The notes under the pieces are model-generated. The model was not told the origin of the DNA. It did no database searches and saw only the letters and a program-made list of their open reading frames with translations. From Phycisphaerales bacterium (lineage in GTDB: Bacteria > Planctomycetota > Phycisphaerae > Phycisphaerales > UBA1924), in the NCBI GenBank assembly GCA_020847535.1, contig JADLBU010000006.1, positions 1 through 64,000 of the forward strand: a stretch of 64,000 nucleotides of DNA, given 5' to 3'. The translations under genes and the position numbers were made by a program. Of the stretch, positions 18,026 through 26,866 are shown piece by piece (the first letter of the stretch is position 1; the number at the start of each line of letters is the position of its first letter).

Positions 18026-19513
18026 ATGAGGAAATCAGGCATGACATCCAGAATCTGGCTCACGGTGTTCCTCCTCAGCCCCGCCCTGATGGTCGCCGCG
18101 ATCCTGTATTCCATCCGATCACCCGACCCCTCCCGCGGACCTTCCATCGGAGCCGGGGCCGCCAACACCGGCGGCGCCAACGCGATCGGGGAGCTGCTCG
18201 CCGGCCACAAGGCCACCTACAACGCCCAGGCCGAGGCACAGCGTGAATCCATCGCCGGTGACCAGCCCGCGACCGACCGCAAGCTCGCCCAGCCCGAAGA
18301 GCTCCCACAGGGCTTCATCGTGATCGTCGAGGACAAAGCCAAGCGCGCCAGCGAAGCTTCGCCCATCTATTTCGCCAGCAGCATCAACGGCTGGAACCCC
18401 CGCGATGAGAAGTTCCGACTGACCGCCCAGTCCGATGGCAAGTGGCGCATCATCCTCCCGCAGAAGTCCGGAGGCGGCCTGATCGAATTCAAGCTCACCC
18501 GCGGCTCCTGGGCACTCGAAGAGCTCGATGCCGACCTCAAGACCATCCCCAATCGCTACTTCCCAAAGGTAGATATCTCCAAGCTCCAGCCCGGAGAACA
18601 GCCCCGCGTCGAGTTGGTCGTCCCAGCCTGGGGAGATCAGCGCGCCCAAGACCCCGCGCTTCAGGCCAAGGACCCCTATCGACATCTCAAGGTCACCGGA
18701 ACGGTCCGGCGCGTCGAGGTTCGCGGCGGCTCCGGTGGCGCTGAACGCATGGCTCGCGACTGCCTCGTCTGGCTCCCGCCCGGCTACGACGACCCCCAGA
18801 ACGCCGCACGCACCTACCCGGTGATTTATCTCCAGGATGGCCAGAACCTCTTCGAGAAGATGCCCGGCACACCCGCCGAGTGGAACGTCGATGAGACCGC
18901 CTCCAAGCTGATCGCCGCCGGCGAGATCCAGCCCGTCATCATCGTCGGCATCCCAAACTCCGAGGGCACGCGCATCAGTGAATACCTCCCCGCCGCAGCC
19001 CTGCCCAACGTCTCGGTCGCGGGCTCGCGATACATCGAGTTCCTCACCAGCGAAGTGATGCCCCGCATCAACCGCCTTTTCAGGGTCAAGACCGCCCCCG
19101 AGCACACCGGCATCGGCGGGGCATCCCTGGGTGCGGCGATCGCGCTGCACGGGATCAACACGCGACCCGAAGTCTTCGGCCTCCTGCTCGCCGAAAGTCT
19201 CCCGTTGACCGCCGGCGATGCCGCCGCGTGGGACACGTACATCAGCGAACTCAAGGCTTTCCCCACGCGTGCCTTCATCGGCATCGGCGGTCACGAACTC
19301 GGAAAGGACCCCGCCAACGCTCAGAAGAACCAGGCCCTGGTGGAAGCATCCAAGCGCTTCGACTCCCTGCTCGCCAAGGCCGGCCTCGACAAATCCCGAC
19401 GCCTCATGGTGATCGGCGAGGAAGATGAGCACAACGAGATCGCCTGGTCCAAGCGGCTTCCCGATGCCCTGCGATTCCTCTTCCCCCCCAGCATGTCCGA
19501 CTCCGCCAAATGA
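18026..19513 (+). CDS. Membrane-anchored esterase of the enterochelin-esterase (Fes/IroE-like) type with N-terminal CBM48-like domain
   Basis: This alpha/beta hydrolase has an N-terminal membrane anchor (IWLTVFLLSPALMVAAILY). An E-set/CBM48-like domain lies near residues 105-155 (PIYFASSINGWNPRDE), as in Fes-type esterases. The hydrolase core has VIYLQDGQNLF, the nucleophile elbow G-A-S-L-G with Ser367, and a late His in EDEHNEIAW. The substrate is unknown; a siderophore or carbohydrate ester is possible. The alternative start ATG 18041 has a better GAGGA ribosome site about 8 bases upstream and may be the true one. A terminator follows the stop. Confidence 0.8.
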   Translation: MRKSGMTSRIWLTVFLLSPALMVAAILYSIRSPDPSRGPSIGAGAANTGGANAIGELLAGHKATYNAQAEAQRESIAGDQPATDRKLAQPEELPQGFIVIVEDKAKRASEASPIYFASSINGWNPRDEKFRLTAQSDGKWRIILPQKSGGGLIEFKLTRGSWALEELDADLKTIPNRYFPKVDISKLQPGEQPRVELVVPAWGDQRAQDPALQAKDPYRHLKVTGTVRRVEVRGGSGGAERMARDCLVWLPPGYDDPQNAARTYPVIYLQDGQNLFEKMPGTPAEWNVDETASKLIAAGEIQPVIIVGIPNSEGTRISEYLPAAALPNVSVAGSRYIEFLTSEVMPRINRLFRVKTAPEHTGIGGASLGAAIALHGINTRPEVFGLLLAESLPLTAGDAAAWDTYISELKAFPTRAFIGIGGHELGKDPANAQKNQALVEASKRFDSLLAKAGLDKSRRLMVIGEEDEHNEIAWSKRLPDALRFLFPPSMSDSAK

Positions 19514-19514
19514 A

Positions 19515-19558
19515 AAGGGGCGGACCCGGTCCACCCCTTCGTCATTCGTGATTTTTTT
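19515..19558. terminator. Bidirectional terminator between convergent genes
   Basis: The stem AAGGGG-C-GGAC pairs with GTCC-A-CCCCTT across one mismatch (19515-19539). A T-run at 19552-19558 lies some distance downstream on the plus strand, and TTTT follows directly on the minus strand. It lies between the esterase and sodA. Confidence 0.6.
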
Positions 19559-20195
19559 ACTTCCCCCCCGCCTTGCGATACAGCTCATCAACCCGCGACC
19601 AGTTGACGACATTCCACCACCCGGCGATGTAGTCCGGTCGCCGGTTCTGATACTTCAGGTAATACGCGTGCTCCCAGACATCCAGGCCCAGGATCGGTGA
19701 CCCCTCGCACCCGGCGATCCCCTTGCCCATCAGCGGGTTGTCCTGGTTCGCGGTCGAGCAGATCTCCAGCTTCTCACCGTTGAACACCAGCCATGCCCAT
19801 CCCGATCCGAATCGCCCGGTCCCGGCCGCGGCGAACTTCTCCTTGAACGCGTCGAACGAGCCGAATGCAGCCGTGATCGCCGGGCCAACACCACCCCCGG
19901 GAACCCCACCGCCACCCGCGCCCGCCGGTGCCATCAGGGCCCAGAACATCGAGTGGTTGACGTGCCCCCCCGCGTTGTTGCGGACCGGCCCGCGCTTGTC
20001 ATCGGGGATTTCGGCGAGCTGGCGGATCACCTCGACCGGATCGGCATCCGCCCACCTGGTCCCTTCCAGCGCCTTGTTTGCGTTGGTCACATACGCCTGA
20101 TGGTGCTTGCCGTGGTGGATCTCCATCGTCATCGCATCGATGTGCGGCTCGAGGGCGGATTGGGCATAGGGAAGGGTGGGGAGAGTGAAGGCCAT
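19557..20195 (-). CDS. sodA: Manganese-type superoxide dismutase
   Basis: The enzyme converts superoxide to hydrogen peroxide and oxygen. Its 212 residues match the Fe/Mn-SOD family. The metal ligands are His27 in MEIHHGKHH, the His of [11 protein letters not shown], and Asp and His of [19 protein letters not shown]. The segment [11 protein letters not shown] carries the Gln position typical of Mn-dependent enzymes, so sodA is preferred over sodB. A short Gly/Pro-rich insert ([10 protein letters not shown]) sits mid-protein. A GGAG ribosome site precedes ATG 20195. No signal peptide is seen, so it should act in the cytoplasm. Confidence 0.93.
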   Translation of the reverse strand: MAFTLPTLPYAQSALEPHIDAMTMEIHHGKHHQAYVTNANKALEGTRWADADPVEVIRQLAEIPDDKRGPVRNNAGGHVNHSMFWALMAPAGAGGGGVPGGGVGPAITAAFGSFDAFKEKFAAAGTGRFGSGWAWLVFNGEKLEICSTANQDNPLMGKGIAGCEGSPILGLDVWEHAYYLKYQNRRPDYIAGWWNVVNWSRVDELYRKAGGK

Positions 20196-20339
20196 AGGGA
20201 TGCTCCAGTCGGGTGTTGGACGGTTGACGGTGACTCCGGCGAACCTGTGGGCCCGCCAGATGAGGCTCCGAGAGATTATCCGACGGTCGCCAGGCCCGAT
20301 TTCGCGTTGAGAACCTGTCCGGACCTTGCGGGAAGGCCC

Positions 20340-20464
20340 TTAACCAGTAGACTGGGACATGTATAGCGGATGCGCTGGCGGTCGGCTCGCCGACGCACGC
20401 TAGGGTCCGAGAAACCCAGGGTCAATCCCTGGAGTCCAGGTGGAAACCACGGTTTTTTAAGAAT
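20340..20464 (+). ncRNA. Possible small RNA or leader fragment with terminator
   Basis: A promoter-like pair (TTAACC at 20340-20345, TATAGC at 20362-20367, 16-base spacer) precedes three hairpins. They are GTCGG-CTCG-CCGAC, CCAGGG-TCAAT-CCCTGG, and a GTGG-AAA-CCAC stem followed by GGTTTTTTAA near 20458. The predicted RNA is about 85-90 bases. I do not recognise a family; it lacks the marks of SRP RNA, RNase P RNA or tmRNA. It might also be part of the sigma gene's leader. Confidence 0.4.
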
Positions 20465-20917
20465 CCGAAGTCGCTGGGTTATTGGCATGCTGTTCGCGTT
20501 CGGTAGGGTGGTTCATGGATTCTTTGTGAACGTTCCGCGAAGTCGAAACACGCGGGGCAGAATGTCGTATGATGGGGGGCGACCGCAGCGGGTAGTCCTA
20601 CGGACTGCGCCGTCGACCGGGTCAGTGTGGGCTGACTGATGTTAAAGTGGGACGGTTGGGCGGTTTCCCCGGTTGGTTGAGAAGTTCGGAAGACACTCGG
20701 GAATGCCCCGAGGTGCTATTGGGCGTTGTACGGTGTGCGGACGGTGGAAAGATAAGGTAAGTACCGGAAGGCGGCTTCCCACTCCAGACGCGTCTTAATG
20801 AGAGCGAGTCTGGATGTGTGAATGGTTGGCTGCGAGGCTGCGTAAGCCGCCCCGGATCGAGAAGTTGACGGGTGATTTCGATGAACTCCGATGGAGTGTG
20901 AAGGCAGGTAGGACGCG
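20465..20917 (+). promoter_or_regulatory. Long structured leader upstream of the sigma factor gene
   Basis: No convincing gene is present. A possible -10 box TATGAT lies at 20568-20573 with only a weak -35. Several small hairpins follow: AGTCC-TAC-GGACT near 20595, TCAGT-GTGGGC-TGA near 20620, and a longer one between CCAGAC and GTCTGG near 20783-20812. The length and structure suggest post-transcriptional control of the sigma factor, which is inference. Confidence 0.35.
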
Positions 20918-22153
20918 ATGAGGCAGGTCACTGGCAAAAGAGCACTCAGCCCGGCGGACCAGGTGCATAGAAGGCACCGGGTTGGCGTCACCACCGAGCA
21001 GGTGGTCACCATCAGCTCCAAGCTGGTGAAGGCCGGAAAGTCCTCGGGTTCCAAGCCGCAGGTCCGCAAGCGGCTGAGCCAGGAGGATGAGAAGCTGCTC
21101 GCGCAGATCATGTCGCAGGAGCAGGACTTCATCGACAGCCCGGCCTTCTACGAGGACAGCGCCGAGCACAAGATCTACGTGGATGTCCCCGACGTCGCCA
21201 AGCCCGACACGTCTTGGTATCACCCCGTCATGGACGACCTGTCCAGCAGCCGCAACCGGACCGTCAAGAGCACCCAGCAGGTGATCCTCACCGGCGCTGA
21301 AGAGAAGATCCTCTTCCACCAGTTCAACTTCGCCCGCTGTACAGTCAACAAGATCCAGAAGGAAGTCTGGGAGTCACCCACCAAGCAGCCCGCCCCCGAG
21401 CAGGCCCAGGAAATCCTCAAGTGGCACCGGATCGCCGAGCGCATCCGGGAGCAGATTGCGGAGACCAACCTGGCCCTTGTGCTCGCGATGGCCAAGCGCA
21501 CCCGCATGAGCGAGGTTGACTTCGCCGACCTGGTCAGCGAAGGCAACATGGCTCTCCTGAGGGCGGTGGACAAGTTCGACGCCGGCCGCGGCTACAAGTT
21601 CTCGACCTACGCCTGCCGAGCCATCCTCAAGGCCTTCAGCCGTCAGGGCATGAAGCTGAGCAAGTATCGCCAGCGCTTCCCGACGGACTTTGATCCCAAG
21701 CTCGAGCGCTCCAACTACCTGGAGACCAAGCGCTCGGGGTTCGAGAAGGATGCCGCCGAGGAAGTGAAGCGGATCGTCCTCGAGAACCGGGCCGACCTCA
21801 CCGATGTCGAGCGGACCGTGATCGAGCACCGATTCGGCCTCGAGTCGGGCGATAACGAGAAGCCGATGACCTTGGAGCAGGTCGGCCAGATCATCGGCGT
21901 CACCAAGGAACGCGTCCGCCAGATTCAGAACAAGGCCATGGACAAGATCCGCCTTGAGCTGGAGGCCAACTTCCTGGGCAATCGTCAGATGCTCGAGGAG
22001 GCCGAGGCCCGCGCCGCCGCGGAGGCAGCCGCCTCCGGCAAGCCCGTGCCAGGGGCCATCCCGGGCGCCATCAACGGCCCCGTCGTCGGTCCTTCGGTCT
22101 CACCCGTGGTGACTTCGATCGCCGGAATCCTCTCGACGCCGGCGTACAACTGA
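20918..22153 (+). CDS. Sigma-70 family RNA polymerase sigma factor
   Basis: The 411-residue protein has sigma region 2 near residues 185-250 (LVSEGNMALLRAVDKFD, GYKFSTYACRAILKAFSR). Region 4 is near residues 290-350 (LTDVERTVIEHRFGL, LEQVGQIIGVTKERVRQIQNKA), which contacts the -35 box. Region 3 is short or diverged. The first 120 residues are an unusual charged extension, and the last 70 are an Ala/Gly/Pro tail. It is therefore a group 2/3-like factor rather than a standard RpoD. A ribosome site (GCAGGTAGGA) precedes ATG 20918, and a strong terminator follows. It has a very long upstream leader. Confidence 0.88.
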   Translation: MRQVTGKRALSPADQVHRRHRVGVTTEQVVTISSKLVKAGKSSGSKPQVRKRLSQEDEKLLAQIMSQEQDFIDSPAFYEDSAEHKIYVDVPDVAKPDTSWYHPVMDDLSSSRNRTVKSTQQVILTGAEEKILFHQFNFARCTVNKIQKEVWESPTKQPAPEQAQEILKWHRIAERIREQIAETNLALVLAMAKRTRMSEVDFADLVSEGNMALLRAVDKFDAGRGYKFSTYACRAILKAFSRQGMKLSKYRQRFPTDFDPKLERSNYLETKRSGFEKDAAEEVKRIVLENRADLTDVERTVIEHRFGLESGDNEKPMTLEQVGQIIGVTKERVRQIQNKAMDKIRLELEANFLGNRQMLEEAEARAAAEAAASGKPVPGAIPGAINGPVVGPSVSPVVTSIAGILSTPAYN

Positions 22154-22181
22154 TCTCGCCCAGCCTCATGTGAACCCCCTC

Positions 22182-22212
22182 AGGCCCCGGCACACGCCGG
22201 GGCCTGTTTGTT
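22182..22212 (+). terminator. Rho-independent terminator after the sigma factor gene
   Basis: A perfect 10-bp stem (AGGCCCCGGC, 22182-22191, with 22196-22205) has a 4-base loop and is followed by GTTTGTTT. It isolates the sigma gene from the dehydrogenase gene downstream. Confidence 0.9.
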
Positions 22213-22260
22213 TCCATGCAGGTCGATGGGATGCCCGCCGCTCGCCGATACAGTCCGGCG

Positions 22261-25200
22261 ATGTCATCGCTCGCCGCGCAGCCACCCACCTCGATCACCG
22301 CTCGCCGGCGCGAAGAGCTCGCCCGGGAGCTCGCCAACGCGATCGAGGGAGACGTCCGCTTCGGCATCCACGACCGGATGCTGTACGCGACCGATGCTTC
22401 CCTATACCAGGTCGAACCCATCGGCGTGGTGATCCCGGCGAGCACCGAGGATGCGATCGCGGCGATCGAGTTCTGCCATCGCAACGGACTTCCAGTCCTG
22501 CCTCGCGGCGGAGGCACAAGCCTCGCCGGACAATGCACAAACTTCGCGGTCGTCATCGACTTCTCCTCGCGCTGCCACCGGCTGCTCTCGGTCGATGAGG
22601 CCGGCGGCTCATGCATCGTCGAGCCCGGGATCACCGTTGACGACCTCAACGACCGGCTCGCAGGCACTCGGTGGTTCTTCGCGCCCGATCCGGCGACCAG
22701 CCGACATTGCAACATCGGCGGCTGCCTGGGCAACAACGCCGCCGGAGCCCGATCGATCCTCTACGGCCGCACCAGCGAGAACCTGATCGGGATCGATGCC
22801 TGCCTGGCCGATGGCGCCCGCGCACGGTTCTACGCGGGATCGGGCGCAAGCGACGCGCGCGTGCTGGCGATCACGCGGGATGTGTGCGATGTGGTCGCCC
22901 GGCACGCCGGCCTGATCCGGGATCATTTTCCCAAGACCGTCCGCCGCAACGCCGGATACGGGCTGGACATGGTGCTGAAGGAGATGGAGAAGGCCGGATG
23001 GCGCGGCGATCCATCGGTTGAACGCCAGATCGCCGAGCGGGTTAATCTCGCAACCCTGCTCTGCGGCAGCGAGGGCACGCTCGCAGTCACGCTGGGAGCG
23101 ACCCTCAAGCTCCGCGAGAAGCCCAAATCCAAGGGCCTGGCGGTCGTCGGCTTTGCCTCGGTCGATGAGGCGATGGATGCGGTCAACCCGATCCTTGCCA
23201 CCGGGCCTTCGGCGGTGGAGTTGCTGGATGACACCGTGATCGACCTGGCCCGTGCCAACAACGAGTGCCGGCGATACGTCGATCTCATGCCCGCGCCCGC
23301 GAGCGGCTCGCTCAAAGCGGTGCTGTACGTCGAGTACTTCTCAACCACCGGACCCGATGAGATCGCGGCCAAGTTCGCCGAGCTGAGCGGCGTGGTCGGA
23401 ACCGCATCCGCACAGTATCACACCGATGCCTCGGCGATGCTCAACGCCTGGAAGCTGCGCAAGGCCGGTGAGCCACTGCTGCACGGGATCCCCGGCCACC
23501 GCAAGCCGATCACGTTCGTCGAGGACAACGCCGTGCCGGTCCAACGCCTGCCGGAGTTCGTGCGCGAGTTCCGTCGGATCGTGGATGAGCACGGCACGCG
23601 CGCGGCGTTCTACGCCCACGCCTCGGTCGGCGTGCTCCATGTCCGCCCGCTCCTGGATATCCACGATGGGCAGGATCGGGAGCACATGCGATCGATCGCC
23701 GTCAAGATCGCCGACCTTGCCCGCTCCATGGGCGGCGTGATGTCCGGCGAGCACGGGGATGGCCGAATCCGCGGGCCGCTGCTCGAACGCTTCTTCGGGC
23801 CCGAACTCATGGGCGCGTTCCGAGAGGTCAAGCGGATCTTTGATCCCGCCAACCTGCTCAACCCGGGGATGGTCGTTCCCGAGCCCGGCAGCGCCCGGCC
23901 GATCGAGGCGATCACCAGCAACCTGCGCGTGATGCCAGCCGAGGTCGGAGAGGCCTACGCGCCAGTGAAGCCCGAGCGCCCGCTCGCCGGCGTTCCCGGC
24001 GTCGAGACCTACTTCACCTACGACGACCAGCACGGCTTCGATGGCGCTGTCGAGATGTGCAACGGCGCTGGTGTCTGCCGCAAGAAGCAGGGCGGGACGA
24101 TGTGCCCGTCGTACATGGCAAGCCTTGATGAGCGGCACGCCACGCGGGGGCGGGGCAACGCGCTGCGCCTGGCGATCACGGGGCAGTTGCCGCATGAGAG
24201 CGCGGGGGCAGCAATGCCCTCGCTCCGCGGGCAGCCTTGCTGGGATGATCCTGGGACCATCGAGACTCTCGATTGGTGCCTGTCGTGCAAGGCGTGCAAG
24301 ACCGAATGCCCCAGCAACGTGGATATCGCCCGCCTGAAGGCCGAGTACACGGGGCAGCGGTACAAGTCGCGCGGGGGTGCGCCGCTGAAGGCTCGCATCT
24401 TCGCGAATGTGCGGATCCTCAACCGCCTGAGCGCAATGGCGCCGGGACTTGCCAACTGGGCAGGAGGGCTCTCGATCAGCAAATGGATCGCGAGCCGGCT
24501 GCTGCGGATCGATCCACGGAGATCACTGCCGCCGTTCGGGCGATCGCTCACGAGGGCGTTCCGTGGTCGCGCCGATGCATCTCCGGTCGATCGATCCGGG
24601 TTCGCGGGCGATGAGAGGCCGGTCGTGGCGCTCTTCGGCGACTGCTTCTCGATGTACAACGAGCCCGGGATCGGGCTGGCGACCCGGCGGCTGTATGAAG
24701 CCCTGGGATATCGCGTGGAACTCGTGGATGCTGGGTGCTGCGCCCGGGCGATGATCTCGACCGGGCTGCTCGAGGATGCAATCCGGACCGCCGATGCAAC
24801 TCTGGCTCGCCTGCAGCCCTGGATCGAGGATGCTCACGTACGGGCGATCCTGGTCGCCGAACCGTCTTGCCTCTCGAGCTTCAAGGATGACTGGCGACAG
24901 CTCAAGCTCCGCACACCCATGCCGGTGCGCGAGGCGCTCGCGGCTAAGAGCTTTCTCCCCGAGGACTTTGCCGACAAGGCCTGGGATTCGCACCCCAGGC
25001 GGCCCCTCCAGCAGGAGATCGATGCTCGAGCGAGCCGAGCCGCGCCCGGTCGCATCATGCTGCACGGCCACTGCCACCAGAAGGCCCTTTGGGGTTCGCA
25101 GACCAGTTCAAATCTGCTCAAGCGGCTGCTTGGGAACCGCATCGAGACTCTGGAAACAGGCTGCTGCGGGATGGCCGGCAGCTTCGGGTTCTTTGAGTCC

Positions 25201-25377
25201 AACTACGACCTGTCGATGAAGATCGGGGAGCTGTCGCTGTTGCCGGCGGTGCGAATCGCTGCGGCCGATGCCGTGGTGTGCGCACCGGGAACATCCTGCC
25301 GGCATCAGATCCACGATGGGGCAGGGCGGGCGGCGATCCACCCGATTGAACTGGCCGCGATGCTGGTCGCGGGGTAA
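22261..25377 (+). CDS. FAD-linked oxidase / Fe-S oxidoreductase fusion (YdiJ or GlcD-GlcF type)
   Basis: I prefer ATG 22261, because the earlier ATG 22216 sits right at the T-run of the terminator; this gives 1038 residues. The N-terminal half is a FAD-binding PCMH/GlcD-type domain (LPRGGGTSLAGQCTN) with the FAD-oxidase C-terminal domain. The C-terminal half is GlcF-like. It has Fe-S cysteines in CNGAGVCRKKQGGTMCPSY and CLSCKACKTECPSN, then CCG-type motifs DAGCCARA, HCHQKALWG and ETGCCGMAGSFG. Such fusions oxidise 2-hydroxyacids; E. coli YdiJ, of similar length, is a D-2-hydroxyglutarate dehydrogenase. The exact substrate here is unknown. Confidence 0.87.
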   Translation: MSSLAAQPPTSITARRREELARELANAIEGDVRFGIHDRMLYATDASLYQVEPIGVVIPASTEDAIAAIEFCHRNGLPVLPRGGGTSLAGQCTNFAVVIDFSSRCHRLLSVDEAGGSCIVEPGITVDDLNDRLAGTRWFFAPDPATSRHCNIGGCLGNNAAGARSILYGRTSENLIGIDACLADGARARFYAGSGASDARVLAITRDVCDVVARHAGLIRDHFPKTVRRNAGYGLDMVLKEMEKAGWRGDPSVERQIAERVNLATLLCGSEGTLAVTLGATLKLREKPKSKGLAVVGFASVDEAMDAVNPILATGPSAVELLDDTVIDLARANNECRRYVDLMPAPASGSLKAVLYVEYFSTTGPDEIAAKFAELSGVVGTASAQYHTDASAMLNAWKLRKAGEPLLHGIPGHRKPITFVEDNAVPVQRLPEFVREFRRIVDEHGTRAAFYAHASVGVLHVRPLLDIHDGQDREHMRSIAVKIADLARSMGGVMSGEHGDGRIRGPLLERFFGPELMGAFREVKRIFDPANLLNPGMVVPEPGSARPIEAITSNLRVMPAEVGEAYAPVKPERPLAGVPGVETYFTYDDQHGFDGAVEMCNGAGVCRKKQGGTMCPSYMASLDERHATRGRGNALRLAITGQLPHESAGAAMPSLRGQPCWDDPGTIETLDWCLSCKACKTECPSNVDIARLKAEYTGQRYKSRGGAPLKARIFANVRILNRLSAMAPGLANWAGGLSISKWIASRLLRIDPRRSLPPFGRSLTRAFRGRADASPVDRSGFAGDERPVVALFGDCFSMYNEPGIGLATRRLYEALGYRVELVDAGCCARAMISTGLLEDAIRTADATLARLQPWIEDAHVRAILVAEPSCLSSFKDDWRQLKLRTPMPVREALAAKSFLPEDFADKAWDSHPRRPLQQEIDARASRAAPGRIMLHGHCHQKALWGSQTSSNLLKRLLGNRIETLETGCCGMAGSFGFFESNYDLSMKIGELSLLPAVRIAAADAVVCAPGTSCRHQIHDGAGRAAIHPIELAAMLVAG

Positions 25378-25444
25378 ACAACAGCGATTACCCAGTGGCG
25401 GGAATTGATGACAACGCTCCCGGAAGCTGCAGAGCCGGAGCCCG

Positions 25445-25708
25445 TCAGGGCGATGCGGGCGGCTCGGGCCGCTTGTCGATGACTTCACGCGTCTGCGGGT
25501 CGTAGCGGTACACGTGCCCGGGATCTTCGTTGAGGCACTTGTGGGCGCCATCGCAGAACGGAAACCGGGCGCTGAGGCCGCAGGCGCAGATCGAGATCTT
25601 CTTGAGGTTCCCCTGCTCATCGCGCGGCCACGCGGTCGGATCTCCCGGCGGGGCGTTGGGGTCGATCTTGATCGGGCCGGTCTGGTGATGACGGACGATG
25701 CGCGGCAA
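25445..25708 (-). CDS. CDGSH-type iron-sulfur protein
   Basis: The 87-residue protein contains C41-A-C43, then PFC52DGAH56, the three-Cys one-His set that binds a 2Fe-2S cluster in CDGSH (mitoNEET-type) proteins. There is a single domain and no membrane anchor or signal peptide. Such proteins act in redox sensing or cluster transfer; the partner is unknown. It lies in the same direction as and just downstream of the moxR gene, separated by 32 bases. Confidence 0.9.
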   Translation of the reverse strand: MPRIVRHHQTGPIKIDPNAPPGDPTAWPRDEQGNLKKISICACGLSARFPFCDGAHKCLNEDPGHVYRYDPQTREVIDKRPEPPASP

Positions 25709-25740
25709 GGTGGATCCTCACAATCAGAGCGGGCGAGCTC

Positions 25741-26667
25741 TCACGCCGGACTGGGCACCGACTGCACCACGCCCCGGATCGCCGTGGCCGCGGCATCCGA
25801 TCTCCCCGGCGTTGATGCCCGCAGCACGATGCGGTGGGCACACACCGCTTCAATATTCGTCGTGATGTCCTCGGGGATCACGTATTCCCGCCCATGAAGG
25901 ACCGCGGTGGCGCGGGCGGCCTGGGCAAGGGCGAGCGAGCCTCGCGGAGAGATCCCGATCTGGATCCGCTCATCGCGGCGAGTCGCCCCCGCGATCGCCA
26001 CGATGTAATCCAGGAGCGCCGATTCCATACGCACGGCATCGGTCGCAGCCTGGAGATCCATCACCGCGTTCTTGTCCAGCACCGGCGCCAGCTCGTGCAG
26101 CGTCTTGCCCGCCGGACGCAGATCCAGCACGCGGGCCTCGGCTTCCGGAGTCGGGTACCCCAGATTGATCTTCACGAGAAAGCGGTCGAGCTGATTCTCG
26201 GGAAGGGCGTAGGTGCCCTCGAAGTCGTGCGGGTTCTGCGTCGCCACCACCATAAAGGGCTGATCGAGCTTGTACGTCGCCCCATCCACGGAGACCGTCG
26301 CCTCGCTCATCGCCTCCAGCAGCGCGGTCTGCGTGCGCGGCGGTGTGCGGTTGATCTCATCTGCCAGCACGATGTTCGCGAAGATCGGGCCGGGCTTGAA
26401 GACAAACTTCTCCGTATCCCGCTTGTACACCGAGACGCCCAGCACATCGCTGGGGAGCAGATCGGGCGTGAGCTGGATTCGGGCAAACGAGCAGTCCAGG
26501 CTCTTGGCAAGTGCGGTTGCGAGCACCGTCTTGCCGACGCCGGGCACATCCTCGATCAGCACATGCCCCCGCGCCAGCAGGGCAACGATCAGCAGATCGA
26601 CGGAGGCCGAGCTGCCCAAAAAGACCTTCGTGATGTTCGTGCGGAGTTGTTCGATCCTGGCAGTCAT
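25741..26667 (-). CDS. moxR: MoxR-family AAA+ ATPase
   Basis: The start at ATG 26667 (MTARIEQLRTNITKVFLG) gives 308 residues, the usual MoxR length; the open frame upstream of it is noncoding in character. Walker A is DVPGVGKT near residues 40-47. Walker B is VLADEINR, followed by PPRTQTALLEAM. Sensor 1 is ATQNPHDFEGTYALPE. MoxR proteins act as chaperones that mature or switch partner proteins, often with von Willebrand factor A proteins. No such partner lies next to it here. It diverges from the gene starting at 26867. Confidence 0.93.
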   Translation of the reverse strand: MTARIEQLRTNITKVFLGSSASVDLLIVALLARGHVLIEDVPGVGKTVLATALAKSLDCSFARIQLTPDLLPSDVLGVSVYKRDTEKFVFKPGPIFANIVLADEINRTPPRTQTALLEAMSEATVSVDGATYKLDQPFMVVATQNPHDFEGTYALPENQLDRFLVKINLGYPTPEAEARVLDLRPAGKTLHELAPVLDKNAVMDLQAATDAVRMESALLDYIVAIAGATRRDERIQIGISPRGSLALAQAARATAVLHGREYVIPEDITTNIEAVCAHRIVLRASTPGRSDAAATAIRGVVQSVPSPA

Positions 26668-26739
26668 GTAGGGCCTAAGGGACAGCGGGCAATCGGGACA
26701 GGATGCGGGAAGGTTGACAGGTTCGCCGGGTGGGCGGGG

Positions 26740-26771
26740 AGTATACGTGGGCCGGGCCGAGCCCTTATAAT
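26740..26771. promoter_or_regulatory. Possible divergent promoters between moxR and the Zn-ribbon gene
   Basis: On the plus strand a perfect TATAAT lies at 26766-26771. On the minus strand TATACT lies at 26740-26745. Neither has a good -35 box at 17 bases. Each sits upstream of the gene it would serve. Confidence 0.35.
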
Positions 26772-26866
26772 CCGGCAGGGGTGCGTTTTCCGCCCGCACC
26801 GAGTCTGGAGCAGGAGTAAGGACAGCCATCATCACGGATCGCCACGAGGGGCCAATCCCCGCGGCG

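Noticed and set aside
20374..20917. SRP RNA, RNase P RNA or tmRNA in the gap before the sigma gene
   Set aside because: None of the conserved core sequences of these RNAs is present.
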